Origin: Prochlorococcus sp. scB241_528N17
GTDB taxonomy: Bacteria; Cyanobacteriota; Cyanobacteriia; PCC-6307; Cyanobiaceae
Reading direction: 5' to 3'
Length of the DNA: 64,000 nt
NCBI GenBank assembly: GCA_000634735.1
Contig: JFLG01000077.1
Location: 1 to 64,000, forward strand
In this document: piece by piece, positions 33,845 through 43,694 of the stretch
Layout: each line of letters starts with the position of its first letter
Numbering within the stretch: position 1 is the first letter of the stretch
The notes under the pieces: generated by a model
What the model was told of the DNA's origin: nothing
Seen by the model: the letters and a program-made list of their open reading frames with translations, nothing else
The model's database searches: none
Made by a program: the position numbers and the translations under genes

Positions 33845-35197
33845 ATGAATTCAAGAGAAATCACAACTCAAATCTCCAAAGCTGCAGATTTCCTAAATCT
33901 TAAAAAATGGGATTATGGAGCAAGCTTTTCTAATGATTATTCTGTTCAAGTAGATAAAGGAGAGGCTAAACAACTTAAGGCATCACAAAAGCAAATTTTA
34001 ACTATAAGAGTTTGGAATCAATCTAATCTAGTTGGTATTACTACAACAAGTGATATTAGTGAATCTGGTATTAAAAAGGCTCTTAAGCAAGCAAATATAG
34101 CTTCTGATTTCGGAAATAAGAATGAATCTACAGAATTTTCACCACTAGCGAAGGATCCTATTAAAGATAAGGAAGTAAAAAAAAGAAATCCTGTTGGAAT
34201 AAAAAAATTACTTACACTTTTAAGAGAAGCGGAGGTAAAACTAATAGAAAGTCATGAATCCATAAAATCTGTTCCATATAATGGTTTATCTGAGAGTTTC
34301 TTTGAGAGAGTTTATGCAAATAGTGAGGGTGCCTTTCGAAGTTATTCAAAAAGTCAAGCCGCACTATATTTATATGCAAGAGCAGAAGAGAAAAATAAGA
34401 AGCCTCGTAGTTCTGGTTCCGTAAAACTTGGATATGGAGCTAATGATATAGATATAGAGTCGTGTATTAAAGAGGCTTCAAATAAAACAATTTCTCATTT
34501 AAATTATTCATCTATTAAAACTGATAAATATTTAATATGTTTTTCCCCAGAGTCTTTTTTAACTATCATTAACGCCTTTAGCTCAATGTTTAATGCTAGA
34601 AGCATCATAGATGGAGTGAGCTTATCTAATAAAAATTCAATCGGAGAGAAACTATCTACAGAAGCACTTAATATTTATGATGATGGCCTTCACGAAAAGA
34701 ATATTTCTTCATCACCATTTGATGGAGAGGGAACCCCAACCAAAAGACTATGTCTTATTAACAAAGGGAGAATTGAAAATTTTATACATTCTGAATCAAC
34801 TGCAAGAATATTTAAAACAACTCCCACTGGCCACGCTGGACTAGGATCAAAAGTCTCAGTATCTCCTGATTGGATCGTAGTTGAGAAATCAGAAGAAAGC
34901 TTTGATCTAAAAACATCACTAGATCACTCTACCTATGATGGAGAATTTGTTTATATTGAAGAATTAAATGCAATCCATGCAGGTGTCAGAGCAAGTCAAG
35001 GTTCATTTTCTCTTCCATTTGATGGATGGCTCTACAAAAACGGTAAAAAAATCTCAATAGAATCTGCCACCGTAGCAGGGGATATCAAATATCTTTTGAA
35101 AAATATAGTAAATATTGAATCAAGCCAGGAGGTAACAACTAGTGGAATTTCTCCACATATATGGGTAGATGAATTATCAATAACTGGTGACGCGTGA
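33845..35197 (+). CDS. pmbA: TldE (PmbA), non-catalytic partner
   Basis: A 450-residue partner with the same fold but no HExxxH motif, as expected. Conserved segments include FDGEGTPTKR, TARIFKTTPTGHAG and the C-terminal ASQGSFSLPFDGW. The stop overlaps the fmt start (GTGA), so the three genes are probably translated together. Confidence 0.94.
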   Translation: MNSREITTQISKAADFLNLKKWDYGASFSNDYSVQVDKGEAKQLKASQKQILTIRVWNQSNLVGITTTSDISESGIKKALKQANIASDFGNKNESTEFSPLAKDPIKDKEVKKRNPVGIKKLLTLLREAEVKLIESHESIKSVPYNGLSESFFERVYANSEGAFRSYSKSQAALYLYARAEEKNKKPRSSGSVKLGYGANDIDIESCIKEASNKTISHLNYSSIKTDKYLICFSPESFLTIINAFSSMFNARSIIDGVSLSNKNSIGEKLSTEALNIYDDGLHEKNISSSPFDGEGTPTKRLCLINKGRIENFIHSESTARIFKTTPTGHAGLGSKVSVSPDWIVVEKSEESFDLKTSLDHSTYDGEFVYIEELNAIHAGVRASQGSFSLPFDGWLYKNGKKISIESATVAGDIKYLLKNIVNIESSQEVTTSGISPHIWVDELSITGDA

Positions 35198-36180
35198 GAA
35201 TTATATTCTGGGGAACACCTGAATATTCAATTCCTAGTCTTGATATTCTTATTAAATCCAAGCACGAGGTAATTGCAGTAGTTAGCCAACCGGATAAGAA
35301 GAGATCTAGGGGAAATAAATTAATAGCCTCACCTGTAAAAAGTATTGCTGAGAAAGAATCTATAAAAATTTATACTCCAGAAAAAATCAGGGGCAATATA
35401 GATTTTATAAATGAACTTAAATCACTTTATTGTGATTTATTTATTGTTATAGCTTACGGGAAAATTTTACCCAAAGAGATATTGGAAATCCCAAAATTTG
35501 GTTGTTGGAACGCACATGCTTCATTACTTCCAAGATGGCGTGGTGCCGCCCCAATTCAATGGTCCCTAATAAAGGGCGATGAATTTACTGGTGTAGGAAT
35601 TATGAAAATGAATGAGGGACTGGATACTGGCGACATATTGTTGGAAGAAAAAATTAAAATTAATAATAACGATAATTTAAATACACTATCGGAAAAACTT
35701 AGTATTTTATCGGCAAAATTATTTTTAAATGCAACATCTTTAATCGAAGAAAATATTAATAAAAATACTTATCCTCAATTAACAAAACAAAATACCCTTG
35801 GAAGAGAAATTACTTACGCAAGAATGATTGAAAAATCTGACTTTAAAGTTGATTGGGGTAATGAGGCAATTAAAATTTCTCAAAAAATAAAAGCATTATA
35901 CCCTCGAGCAAATACAACTTTTAGAGGTAAGAACCTTAAAATACTTAAAATCAAAGTTTTGACTAGTGATGTAATTAAAAATGAAAAATACCTTTTGTTG
36001 AGCAATTATTCAAGACCAGGTATTATTCTTGCTGTAATAGAAAATGAAGGAATTATAATATCAACTAAAACTGATCCGATTATTTTATTAGAAGCAAAAC
36101 TTGAAGGCAAAAACATTTCTAGCAAAAAGCAATTGATTCAACAGTTAAAGCCATCAGCATGTGAATATCTCTCAGATTAA
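35194..36180 (+). CDS. fmt: Methionyl-tRNA formyltransferase
   Basis: It formylates initiator Met-tRNA using 10-formyltetrahydrofolate. The 328 residues carry WGTPEYSIPSL, the catalytic core NAHASLLPRWRGAAPIQW and LDTGDIL. The start is a GTG (35194) that overlaps the pmbA stop. It converges on terC with a 4-bp overlap. Its partner, initiator tRNA, is at 59000. Confidence 0.97.
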   Translation: MRIIFWGTPEYSIPSLDILIKSKHEVIAVVSQPDKKRSRGNKLIASPVKSIAEKESIKIYTPEKIRGNIDFINELKSLYCDLFIVIAYGKILPKEILEIPKFGCWNAHASLLPRWRGAAPIQWSLIKGDEFTGVGIMKMNEGLDTGDILLEEKIKINNNDNLNTLSEKLSILSAKLFLNATSLIEENINKNTYPQLTKQNTLGREITYARMIEKSDFKVDWGNEAIKISQKIKALYPRANTTFRGKNLKILKIKVLTSDVIKNEKYLLLSNYSRPGIILAVIENEGIIISTKTDPIILLEAKLEGKNISSKKQLIQQLKPSACEYLSD

Positions 36181-36890
36181 GTTTTAGATTCTTTTTTAGA
36201 GAATCCCCAAATGAAAGCAAAAAGTATCAAAAAATAAAAATAATAGTCTGGAAGAATAGATTCTTTAATTAACGTATTTAGTAAAAGTTTAATCCCAACT
36301 ATTAAAATTGCTACGTAACCGGCTGTTTCTAATCTAGAAAATATATCCAGAAGCTTTAGGAAAATCCCCGATGTAAATCTTAAGGCTAATACTCCAATCA
36401 CTGCTCCAAATATAATTAATATGTATTGATCACTTATAGCTACTGCAGTAGTGATACTGTCTATGGAAAAAGCAAAATCAGTAATTGAAAGAAGTGCTAC
36501 AACCCTTAAAAACCTAAAATTATTTTTTTTATTATCTGTCCCATTTTCAGTGTTTTCTATATCTGAATTTAAAAAAACATTAGAGAAGAATAAATAAATT
36601 AAATAAAAACCAGCAAAAACTCTAATGAGAATAAACTTTAGAAGAACATTAGATAATATGATTAGAATAATTCTAAATAATAAAGATATTGTTATACCAA
36701 TATTTAAGGCTCTTGACCTTAATTCTGAACTGTCGAGGGATTTAGTAAGAGAAGCTAGTGCTACAGCATTATCTGCCGACAATAATAATTCTAGAGCAAT
36801 TAATATTGGTAAAAGTGTAAAGATTTCGTACCAGCTGTCTACCTGATCTAGTGTGGGTATAAAAGAATTTATTGCGGCTGAATCCATCAA
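36177..36890 (-). CDS. TerC/Alx family membrane protein
   Basis: A 237-residue protein with about seven hydrophobic segments. The family signatures ALELLLSADNAVALA and ITDFAFSIDSITTAVAIS, each with a conserved Asp inside a membrane segment, identify TerC. The plastid homologue is needed for thylakoid membrane insertion and the bacterial Alx/TerC proteins affect metal ions. The stop overlaps fmt by 4 bp. It is divergent from mfd with a 71-bp spacer. Confidence 0.9.
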   Translation of the reverse strand: MMDSAAINSFIPTLDQVDSWYEIFTLLPILIALELLLSADNAVALASLTKSLDSSELRSRALNIGITISLLFRIILIILSNVLLKFILIRVFAGFYLIYLFFSNVFLNSDIENTENGTDNKKNNFRFLRVVALLSITDFAFSIDSITTAVAISDQYILIIFGAVIGVLALRFTSGIFLKLLDIFSRLETAGYVAILIVGIKLLLNTLIKESILPDYYFYFLILFAFIWGFSKKESKT

Positions 36891-36961
36891 ATATTATTCA
36901 CAATCAGTATAAAATCTAATATAATGTATCGGATATTTGTAATCAAGATTGATAGTTATAA

Positions 36962-39900
36962 ATGAGTTTAAATACTTTAGTTGATTATATTTCGAACTCA
37001 CAAATTACTTATGAATTAATAAAAAGAATTTCTAAAAATAATGAATTAAATATTGTTGGTTCAAGTAGATACGCAAAATCAATAATATTAGATAGCATCG
37101 CAAAAAAAGAAGGGAAAAATATATTATTAATTTGTCCTAATGTAGAAATTGCGTACAAATGGATTGGTTATTTTGAAAGTATAAATGATAAAGGAGTTTT
37201 ATATTATCCTCCAACAGAACATCTACCATACTCATCAATTAATAAATCCAAAGAGATTGAATTTAGTCAACTTACTGTTTTATCCAAATTAATAAAAAAA
37301 GAGAAAAATGAACTTAATATTGTTATATCAACGGAGAGATCACTACAACCTCATCTAATAAATAAAAACCTATTAATTGAAAACAGATTAGATTTGCAAA
37401 AAGGGGTTCAAATCGAGATTCAAGAATTAGCAAATAAACTTACATTACTGGGCTATACAAAGGATAATGTAACTTCAACTGAAGGATTCTGGAGTAGGAG
37501 AGGGGAAATAATAGATATTTATCCTGTCAATAATGAGTTTCCTATAAGATTAGAATTTTTTGATAATGTAATTGAGAAAATAAGAGAATATGATCCACAT
37601 ACACAGAAAACATTAGAAAGTATAAATAATATTGAAATAATACAGGCTGGATTTGATTTGCTCATAAAAGATAAGTTAAATAATTTATCTAAGAACAATC
37701 TTTTTGATTCAGAAGATATAAATAAAAATAATCTCGATCGTTATTTAGGAATAATTGAAGAAGAACCGTCAAACATAATAGATTTCATAAATAGGGAAAC
37801 AATTCTTGTAATTGATGAATTAGAAGATTGTAAAAAATTTGCAAATAATTGGTATCTAGATTCAGAAAGTAATTTTGATAATTGTACGTATGAATTAAAT
37901 GAGAACCTTAAAAATAATGATATTAATTTAGTGGCCAAACCTAATTTGCATTTAAAGTTTGACGAAATATTAAATTCGATAGGAAATTTTAATTTAATAA
38001 AATTTTATGAATTTGAATCTAAAATCAATATTGATAATAGATTTTTGTTAAACGATAAAAGATTAAATTCATACTCTAAAAATGTAGGGAAATTATCCAA
38101 TGATATAAATAAAAATATAAAAAATAATGAAAAAGTATGGATATTATCAGCACAACCATTGAGAACAAGGACTTTACTTTTTGAACACGAATGTAATGCA
38201 AACTTCTTAAACAATCCTAATGATATTGATGAAGCACATAAGTCAATTAATAATTCAACTCCCCTAATTTTAAAAAATAAGAACAATTACGAAATCGAGG
38301 GGTTTTATCTTCCGATATGGAAAGTTGTCCTGATAACAGATAAAGAATTATTTTCACAACAATCTCTTTTTAATAATGTATTCATAAGAAGAAAAAAAAG
38401 AAGTGTCAATTCAAATATAAATGTAAATAAGATTAGTCCCGGTGATTTAATAGTTCATAAAAATCATGGAATAGGAAAATTTTTAAAAATAGAAAAAATA
38501 AATATAACTGGAGATTCAAGAGATTATTTAGTCATTCAGTATCAAGATGGAAAGATAAGTGTTGCCGCTGATCAACTTGGTAGTGTTAATAGATATAGAT
38601 CAAGCGGAAAAATAAAGCCGAAAATAAATAAATTAGGAGGGACAGAATGGGAAAAAATAAAAGAAAAAAATAAGAAACAAATCAAAAATGTTGCTGTCGA
38701 TATTTTAAAACTTTATGCAAAGAGAGAAAAATTAAAGGGTTACATTTACCCAGAAGATGGTCCTTGGCAAGATGAATTAGAGGAATCATTCCCTTATCAA
38801 CCAACACCTGACCAAATTACTGCTGTAGAAGAAATAAAATCTGATATGGAAAGCGATAAGCCAATGGACAGGCTAGTTTGTGGAGATGTAGGATTTGGCA
38901 AAACAGAAGTTGCTGTTCGGGCTATTTTTAAGGCTATTACATCAGGCAAACAGGTAATATTACTAGCACCTACGACAATCCTAGCTCAGCAACATTGGAG
39001 AACAATAAGTAATAGATTTTCACCTTACCCAATAAAAGTATCATTACTCAATAGATTCAAAACCGTTAATGAAAGAAAGGAAATCTATGCAGGTTTGAAA
39101 AATAACAAAATTGATTTAGTTGTAGCAACGCACCAAATTTTAGGAAAAGAAATAGAAATTAAAAACTTAGGACTACTAGTTATTGATGAAGAACAAAGAT
39201 TTGGAGTAAGGCAAAAGGAGAAAATAAAAAAAATCAAAACCAACATAGACGTTTTAACTCTCTCGGCAACTCCAATTCCAAGAACTCTTTATATGAGCTT
39301 ATCTGGACTAAGACAAATGAGCTTACTTAACACTCCTCCACCATCAAGAAGATCAATAAAAACATATTTATCTGAAATAGATATGGATGTTATAAGAACT
39401 GCAATTAACCAAGAAGTTGATAGGGGAGGTCAAATTTTTTATGTTCTTCCAAGAATTTCTGATATAGATCAAGCTGTAAACAAATTAAATAATATGTTTC
39501 CCAGCTTAAAATTTATTGTTGCTCATGGGCAAATGAACGAAACAGAGCTTGAAAATGCAATGATTGCTTTTAATAATGGAGAAGTAGATCTAATGATATG
39601 CACAACGATAATTGAAAGTGGATTAGACATTCCTAAAGTAAATACAATCATTATTGAAGATTCCCACAAATTTGGCCTTTCTCAGCTTTATCAACTTAGA
39701 GGAAGAGTTGGGAGAAGCGGTGTACAAGCACATGCTTGGCTATTCTATCCAAATATAAATAAAATTAATGAAGCTGCAAAACAAAGATTGAAAGCGATAA
39801 AAGACTTTTCAGAACTAGGTAGTGGATACCAACTTGCAATGAAAGATATGGAAATAAGAGGTGTTGGTAGTTTACTAGGAGAAGAACAAAGTGGAAAGGT

Positions 39901-40471
39901 TAATGCTATTGGATATGATTTATATATAGAAATGCTCCATGAGGCTATTTCAGAAATCAGCGGGCAAGAAATACCTGAAGTTAACGACACTCAAATTGAT
40001 CTACCAATAAATGCATTTATACCTGCAACATGGATATTAAACAGAGAAGCGAAGCTTGAAGCTTACAAATCTGTTACTGAATGTTCAAATAATGATGAAT
40101 TAACTGAATTAGCTACAGACTGGGTTAATAGATATGGAAACTTACCCAAACCTGTTGAGTCCTTAGTTATGATAATGAGACTAAAATTACTAGCTAAAAA
40201 ATGTGGTTTTAATAAGATCAAGCTCAAAAAGCCAAACATCTTGATAGAGACAAAATTAAAAAATTCTACTTTTAAAATTCTTAAAAATTCACTGGCAAGT
40301 AGTGTTCAAAATAAATTTATTTTTAATGAAGGCGAACAATTTTCAATCATCACTATAAGGGGCTTAGGTGCAACTGAAATTCAAAATCAAATTGATCAAC
40401 TAATGTTGTGGTTCGGTTCTTTTGAGAGAGAAATAAAGAATTTCGATAAAGAACATATTAAAAGAGATTAA
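36962..40471 (+). CDS. mfd: Transcription-repair coupling factor
   Basis: Mfd removes stalled RNA polymerase and recruits UvrA. The 1169 residues show the UvrB-like N-terminal region, the RNAP-interaction domain (GDLIVHKNHGIGKF), the RecG-like ATPase with Walker A CGDVGFGKTE, DEEQ box, TLSATPIPRT and the motif QLRGRVGRSG, and a C-terminal TRCF domain. Length is normal and no motif is missing. Confidence 0.97.
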   Translation: MSLNTLVDYISNSQITYELIKRISKNNELNIVGSSRYAKSIILDSIAKKEGKNILLICPNVEIAYKWIGYFESINDKGVLYYPPTEHLPYSSINKSKEIEFSQLTVLSKLIKKEKNELNIVISTERSLQPHLINKNLLIENRLDLQKGVQIEIQELANKLTLLGYTKDNVTSTEGFWSRRGEIIDIYPVNNEFPIRLEFFDNVIEKIREYDPHTQKTLESINNIEIIQAGFDLLIKDKLNNLSKNNLFDSEDINKNNLDRYLGIIEEEPSNIIDFINRETILVIDELEDCKKFANNWYLDSESNFDNCTYELNENLKNNDINLVAKPNLHLKFDEILNSIGNFNLIKFYEFESKINIDNRFLLNDKRLNSYSKNVGKLSNDINKNIKNNEKVWILSAQPLRTRTLLFEHECNANFLNNPNDIDEAHKSINNSTPLILKNKNNYEIEGFYLPIWKVVLITDKELFSQQSLFNNVFIRRKKRSVNSNINVNKISPGDLIVHKNHGIGKFLKIEKINITGDSRDYLVIQYQDGKISVAADQLGSVNRYRSSGKIKPKINKLGGTEWEKIKEKNKKQIKNVAVDILKLYAKREKLKGYIYPEDGPWQDELEESFPYQPTPDQITAVEEIKSDMESDKPMDRLVCGDVGFGKTEVAVRAIFKAITSGKQVILLAPTTILAQQHWRTISNRFSPYPIKVSLLNRFKTVNERKEIYAGLKNNKIDLVVATHQILGKEIEIKNLGLLVIDEEQRFGVRQKEKIKKIKTNIDVLTLSATPIPRTLYMSLSGLRQMSLLNTPPPSRRSIKTYLSEIDMDVIRTAINQEVDRGGQIFYVLPRISDIDQAVNKLNNMFPSLKFIVAHGQMNETELENAMIAFNNGEVDLMICTTIIESGLDIPKVNTIIIEDSHKFGLSQLYQLRGRVGRSGVQAHAWLFYPNINKINEAAKQRLKAIKDFSELGSGYQLAMKDMEIRGVGSLLGEEQSGKVNAIGYDLYIEMLHEAISEISGQEIPEVNDTQIDLPINAFIPATWILNREAKLEAYKSVTECSNNDELTELATDWVNRYGNLPKPVESLVMIMRLKLLAKKCGFNKIKLKKPNILIETKLKNSTFKILKNSLASSVQNKFIFNEGEQFSIITIRGLGATEIQNQIDQLMLWFGSFEREIKNFDKEHIKRD

Positions 40472-40543
40472 ATTATTAAATAATTATTTAATATCCGCGA
40501 ATCAGTTTGATTTCGGTTAGGTTTATAAAAATTTATTTATTTT

Positions 40544-40705
40544 ATGGGTGAATATATAGACGTCGGAATCCAAACATCGATTTTACCCTTATCAATTATT
40601 CTTTCATCAATTGTATTAGGTATATTTGCATTATTTGGAGAAGAAACAGAAAATGATGATGATGATTCCGATTCAGGAAGTGGTGGCTTAATGCAACCTA
40701 TTTAA
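40544..40705 (+). CDS. Small membrane protein with acidic tail (53 aa)
   Basis: MGEYIDVGIQTSILPLSIIL begins this protein; one hydrophobic helix continues to about residue 31, then a tail with four consecutive Asp (NDDDDSDSGSGG). The tail is flexible and acidic. It follows mfd by 72 bp. It could be a photosynthetic-complex small subunit, but I recognise no specific family. Confidence 0.6.
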   Translation: MGEYIDVGIQTSILPLSIILSSIVLGIFALFGEETENDDDDSDSGSGGLMQPI

Positions 40706-40707
40706 AA

Positions 40708-41076
40708 TTATTTATAAACAATTTGTTTTGACTTTCTCTTAGAGACTTTAAATAACCTATTAAATGAACCTATCATTAAAATAATAGAAGCAAAAGAAGA
40801 TACAAAAATAAAAATCACCAAAAATATCTCATAGAGATATGAAAAGAGATCAATCAATAATAAAAAAGATTTATTAAATGTCGAAGGTAGATTTTGTAAC
40901 AGCAAATTTTTATTAGGAATTAAATAATTTACATAAACTAATAAAACACTCAAAATAAACAAAAAGAAAGATTCAGTAAATAGTCTTCTTTTAGATTTTC
41001 TTCTCAAATTTAATTTTTTTTTAAAAATATATTTATCAGATTTAATATTCAAATTTGGGATGTTTAAATCTGCCAT
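40708..41076 (-). CDS. Hypothetical membrane protein (122 aa)
   Basis: Two hydrophobic segments (about 34-52 and 80-108) follow a basic N-terminal 32 residues rich in Lys/Arg. No motif is seen. It lies just after the 53-aa gene (2-bp gap, convergent) and downstream of the leftward DUF genes, with 88 bp to the DUF4335 gene. Confidence 0.65.
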   Translation of the reverse strand: MADLNIPNLNIKSDKYIFKKKLNLRRKSKRRLFTESFFLFILSVLLVYVNYLIPNKNLLLQNLPSTFNKSFLLLIDLFSYLYEIFLVIFIFVSSFASIILMIGSFNRLFKVSKRKSKQIVYK

Positions 41077-41164
41077 AAATCAAAGCTCAAAGAAAAAATT
41101 TGAATAACTCTGAAAAGAAATTAACCCATAGTATCGTGTTTGTATTTAAGATGCTAATTGCTCT

Positions 41165-41767
41165 TTATTCAGGATTTGTTAGTTCTTTTTTTTCTATATT
41201 TTCAAAAGGACTATAAAAATAAATAAAAGAAGAAGAGAATAGAATTAAAGAGCAAATTGCAAAAAACGGTGGAATAAAGAAATTGAGAAATTTAACTTTT
41301 TTATTTAGCCCAAATTTAAATTTTTTTGGAATGTTAGTAGATATATCAGTTTTTTTTATTCTTACTTTTGGCGATTCGTTTAACTGATCAAAACAATTTA
41401 TAGTATCTGAAAGCAATGAATTACCAATCTTTAAAACCAAAGGCTTGACATTTGGTTTAGAGCTCTTGAGAACAATATTATGTATGTGAAGATTATCGGC
41501 TTTTATATCGATTAATTTAGACTCATATATTGGGATTTCGTTTTTGATTAAAAGATTTGAATAAATATAAAAAGCATCCATAATAGGTCCTAAATGTTCG
41601 ATTTTTCCTTCAATAAGTGGTTTATCAACTATGGTTAATTTCCACTCAGAAATTATAGATATTTGATCTTTATTTTCATTATTGGAATAATCTGGCAATC
41701 CGATTATTTCGAGACTTGCTGAAGATTGATGAAATGACAATTTATTTTGCATCATATTAAAAATCAT
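41165..41767 (-). CDS. DUF4335 family protein
   Basis: A 200-residue protein of a cyanobacterial family usually found next to DUF3038, as here. ASLEIIGLPDY and WKLTIVDKPLIEGKIEHLGPIMD are typical. A single hydrophobic segment lies at about 165-185, so most of the protein faces one side of a membrane. The start could be ATG at residue 1, 5 or 6. The gene overlaps the DUF3038 end by 11 bp. Function is unknown. Confidence 0.8.
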   Translation of the reverse strand: MIFNMMQNKLSFHQSSASLEIIGLPDYSNNENKDQISIISEWKLTIVDKPLIEGKIEHLGPIMDAFYIYSNLLIKNEIPIYESKLIDIKADNLHIHNIVLKSSKPNVKPLVLKIGNSLLSDTINCFDQLNESPKVRIKKTDISTNIPKKFKFGLNKKVKFLNFFIPPFFAICSLILFSSSFIYFYSPFENIEKKELTNPE

Positions 41768-42281
41768 ATAAAAAATTTTTTAACTTTTGATAACCCTGAT
41801 TTGAAATGCAAAAAGATAAAGTAAGCAAAGATTTTATAATAATCTCATCATTTTCAGCTTGATTTAAAAGCTTTTTAACTCTAATACTATCTATATTAAA
41901 TCTCTCTTTGATCAACTCAATAAACCTCTTATTAAAATCATTCCAAATAACTGAATTATCTTCAATATTTTCTTTAGATTTCATTATCTCTCTGATGTAA
42001 GGATATAAATATTTAGACATTTCAACTGTAATTCTAATTAAGGCATTGAATTCGTTAAGTTTTATATTGTTAGTAACATAAGATTTTCTCAATGGATTAT
42101 TGTTCCTTAATTTCCAAATAGTCACTTTATTTGGTAAAACATTATTTAAATTAAGTCTATTTGATAAAGAATAAAGTGACTCAATGCCATTTAAGTCAAT
42201 GGTTTCTAGTATTAATATTAATAAATCAAGCTTCTCAATAGATTTTCTTGATACCTGATTACCTCTATTTAAAACTGTAAT
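41757..42281 (-). CDS. DUF3038 family protein, apparently starting at AUU
   Basis: The DUF3038 match begins upstream of any ATG, GTG or TTG. The only canonical start in the frame is a GTG at 42125, which would remove about 52 residues including the segment SIEKLDLLILILETIDLNG. From the in-frame stop at 42288-42290 the frame reads GGA ACA ATT..., and the ATT at 42281 has AAGGA three bases before it. AUU starts are known for infC. Alternatives are a sequence error, an upstream frameshift, or use of GTG 42125 with a shortened protein. It overlaps the DUF4335 gene by 11 bp. Function is unknown. Confidence 0.65.
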   Translation of the reverse strand: MTVLNRGNQVSRKSIEKLDLLILILETIDLNGIESLYSLSNRLNLNNVLPNKVTIWKLRNNNPLRKSYVTNNIKLNEFNALIRITVEMSKYLYPYIREIMKSKENIEDNSVIWNDFNKRFIELIKERFNIDSIRVKKLLNQAENDEIIIKSLLTLSFCISNQGYQKLKNFLYDF

Positions 42282-42320
42282 TGTTCCTTATTAGAATATA
42301 GATTAATTATAACAGAATTA

Positions 42321-42518
42321 TTAATCCATTTTTTGAAATAAAAATGAATATAACTTATCTAGTTCTTCAATAGTTAGCATTCCATAACTCCATAATAATA
42401 TTGGTAATGGAGTGTTATTTTTTATAGATAATTTTATACCAAGTTCAATAGTAGATTCATCTAAGCCTAATACATTAAATAAATAAATTATCATTTCTCT
42501 AGATATATAATCATTCAT
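42321..42518 (-). CDS. DUF2949 family protein
   Basis: A 65-residue soluble, helical, acidic protein. SREMIIYLFNVLGLDESTIELGIKLS and the PLPILLWSYGMLTIEEL segment fit DUF2949, a cyanobacterial family. Function is unknown. It is 5 bp downstream of the UbiH-type gene and 39 bp before the DUF3038 start. Confidence 0.8.
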   Translation of the reverse strand: MNDYISREMIIYLFNVLGLDESTIELGIKLSIKNNTPLPILLWSYGMLTIEELDKLYSFLFQKMD

Positions 42519-42523
42519 GAATT

Positions 42524-43681
42524 CTATTTAATACTTGAGTAAATGAGAGATTTAGTCATTTGATTTAGGACTAATTTTCTTGTAAAAAGAAATTTATTTA
42601 AAAGTAAAAATGAAAATTTCCTAATTGGAAATAAAAAAACGTTTCTATTAGCAAAAACTGATATCAATGAGTCAGTTATAAAAATTGTGAAGATAATATC
42701 TAAAATCCTGCTTGAAAAATACTTAAATTTAAATAATATCAATTGCATTTTAGTAATAGCAGTATTTTTATTAAACAGATCATAGATAGTATTAACATCT
42801 CTCCAACAAGTGTTTAGACCCTGACCACCAACAGGATGAAATGTATGAAATGCATCTCCTACAAAAACAAATTTTTTAAAATTTAAAACTGGTAAATTTA
42901 AGGATAATGAAACAGGAAAAATATTAAATTCACCAATTATTTGGTCCAACTTAAATTCATCTGGCAAGATAGTTGATAAATTATCCATTAAAAAATTCTT
43001 GTCAGAATTTAACCTTTCAATTGCCTTTAATGAACTGGAAGTCCAAATTACTTGATATAAGTTTTTTTCTAAAGGTAATAATGCAAGTGGGCCTTCTTTT
43101 CTAAAAATTTCATAAGCACGCTTTTCACAATGACCTCTAAGAGAAACTTTAAAAGTTAAACAAGACTGACTATAAGATTTTTTTATATCAACAAAATCTA
43201 AGAATTTTTTATCAAGTGAGTTTGCTCCTGTCGAAAAGAATTGATAATCAAATATTATTTTTTTACGTAACAATCTCTTTGGTGTCATAAAAATAATATT
43301 TTCATAATTATCAATCTCTTGAAAAAATACGTTCATAAGATCCGAATGTTTAACTACCCAGCCAATATTTTCAGCAGAACTTAAATCATCATCTAAGTCA
43401 GAAGTTGATAAATTGGTAAAAGAAGTAGTTACGCTATCTGAAATTGAAAGTGTATCAAAGCCAAATAAAAATGGCTCTAATTTTTCCCAAAGTCTGAATT
43501 TAGATAAGATTTTTCTTGTTGAGTGAGTTATTGCATAAGTTTTATCTTTATCAATTAATCTATCTTTTGTTAATAAATCAGTTAAAAAAATATTGCAATC
43601 AAATTTTGAAAGTGCAATTGAAAGTAATAAACCTGTGGGACCTGATCCAATAATTTTAAAATTGAATTTATTGTTCATCAT
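42524..43681 (-). CDS. FAD-dependent hydroxylase, UbiH/VisC family
   Basis: An N-terminal dinucleotide fold (IIGSGPTGLLLSIAL) and the FAD-binding motif FVGDAFHTFHPVGGQGLNT identify a 385-residue UbiH/Coq6-type aromatic hydroxylase. In cyanobacteria such a protein might act in plastoquinone, tocopherol or carotenoid-like pathways; the substrate cannot be told from sequence. It has no membrane helix but is probably membrane-associated. Confidence 0.88.
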   Translation of the reverse strand: MMNNKFNFKIIGSGPTGLLLSIALSKFDCNIFLTDLLTKDRLIDKDKTYAITHSTRKILSKFRLWEKLEPFLFGFDTLSISDSVTTSFTNLSTSDLDDDLSSAENIGWVVKHSDLMNVFFQEIDNYENIIFMTPKRLLRKKIIFDYQFFSTGANSLDKKFLDFVDIKKSYSQSCLTFKVSLRGHCEKRAYEIFRKEGPLALLPLEKNLYQVIWTSSSLKAIERLNSDKNFLMDNLSTILPDEFKLDQIIGEFNIFPVSLSLNLPVLNFKKFVFVGDAFHTFHPVGGQGLNTCWRDVNTIYDLFNKNTAITKMQLILFKFKYFSSRILDIIFTIFITDSLISVFANRNVFLFPIRKFSFLLLNKFLFTRKLVLNQMTKSLIYSSIK

Positions 43682-43694
43682 ATATGAGTATCAA

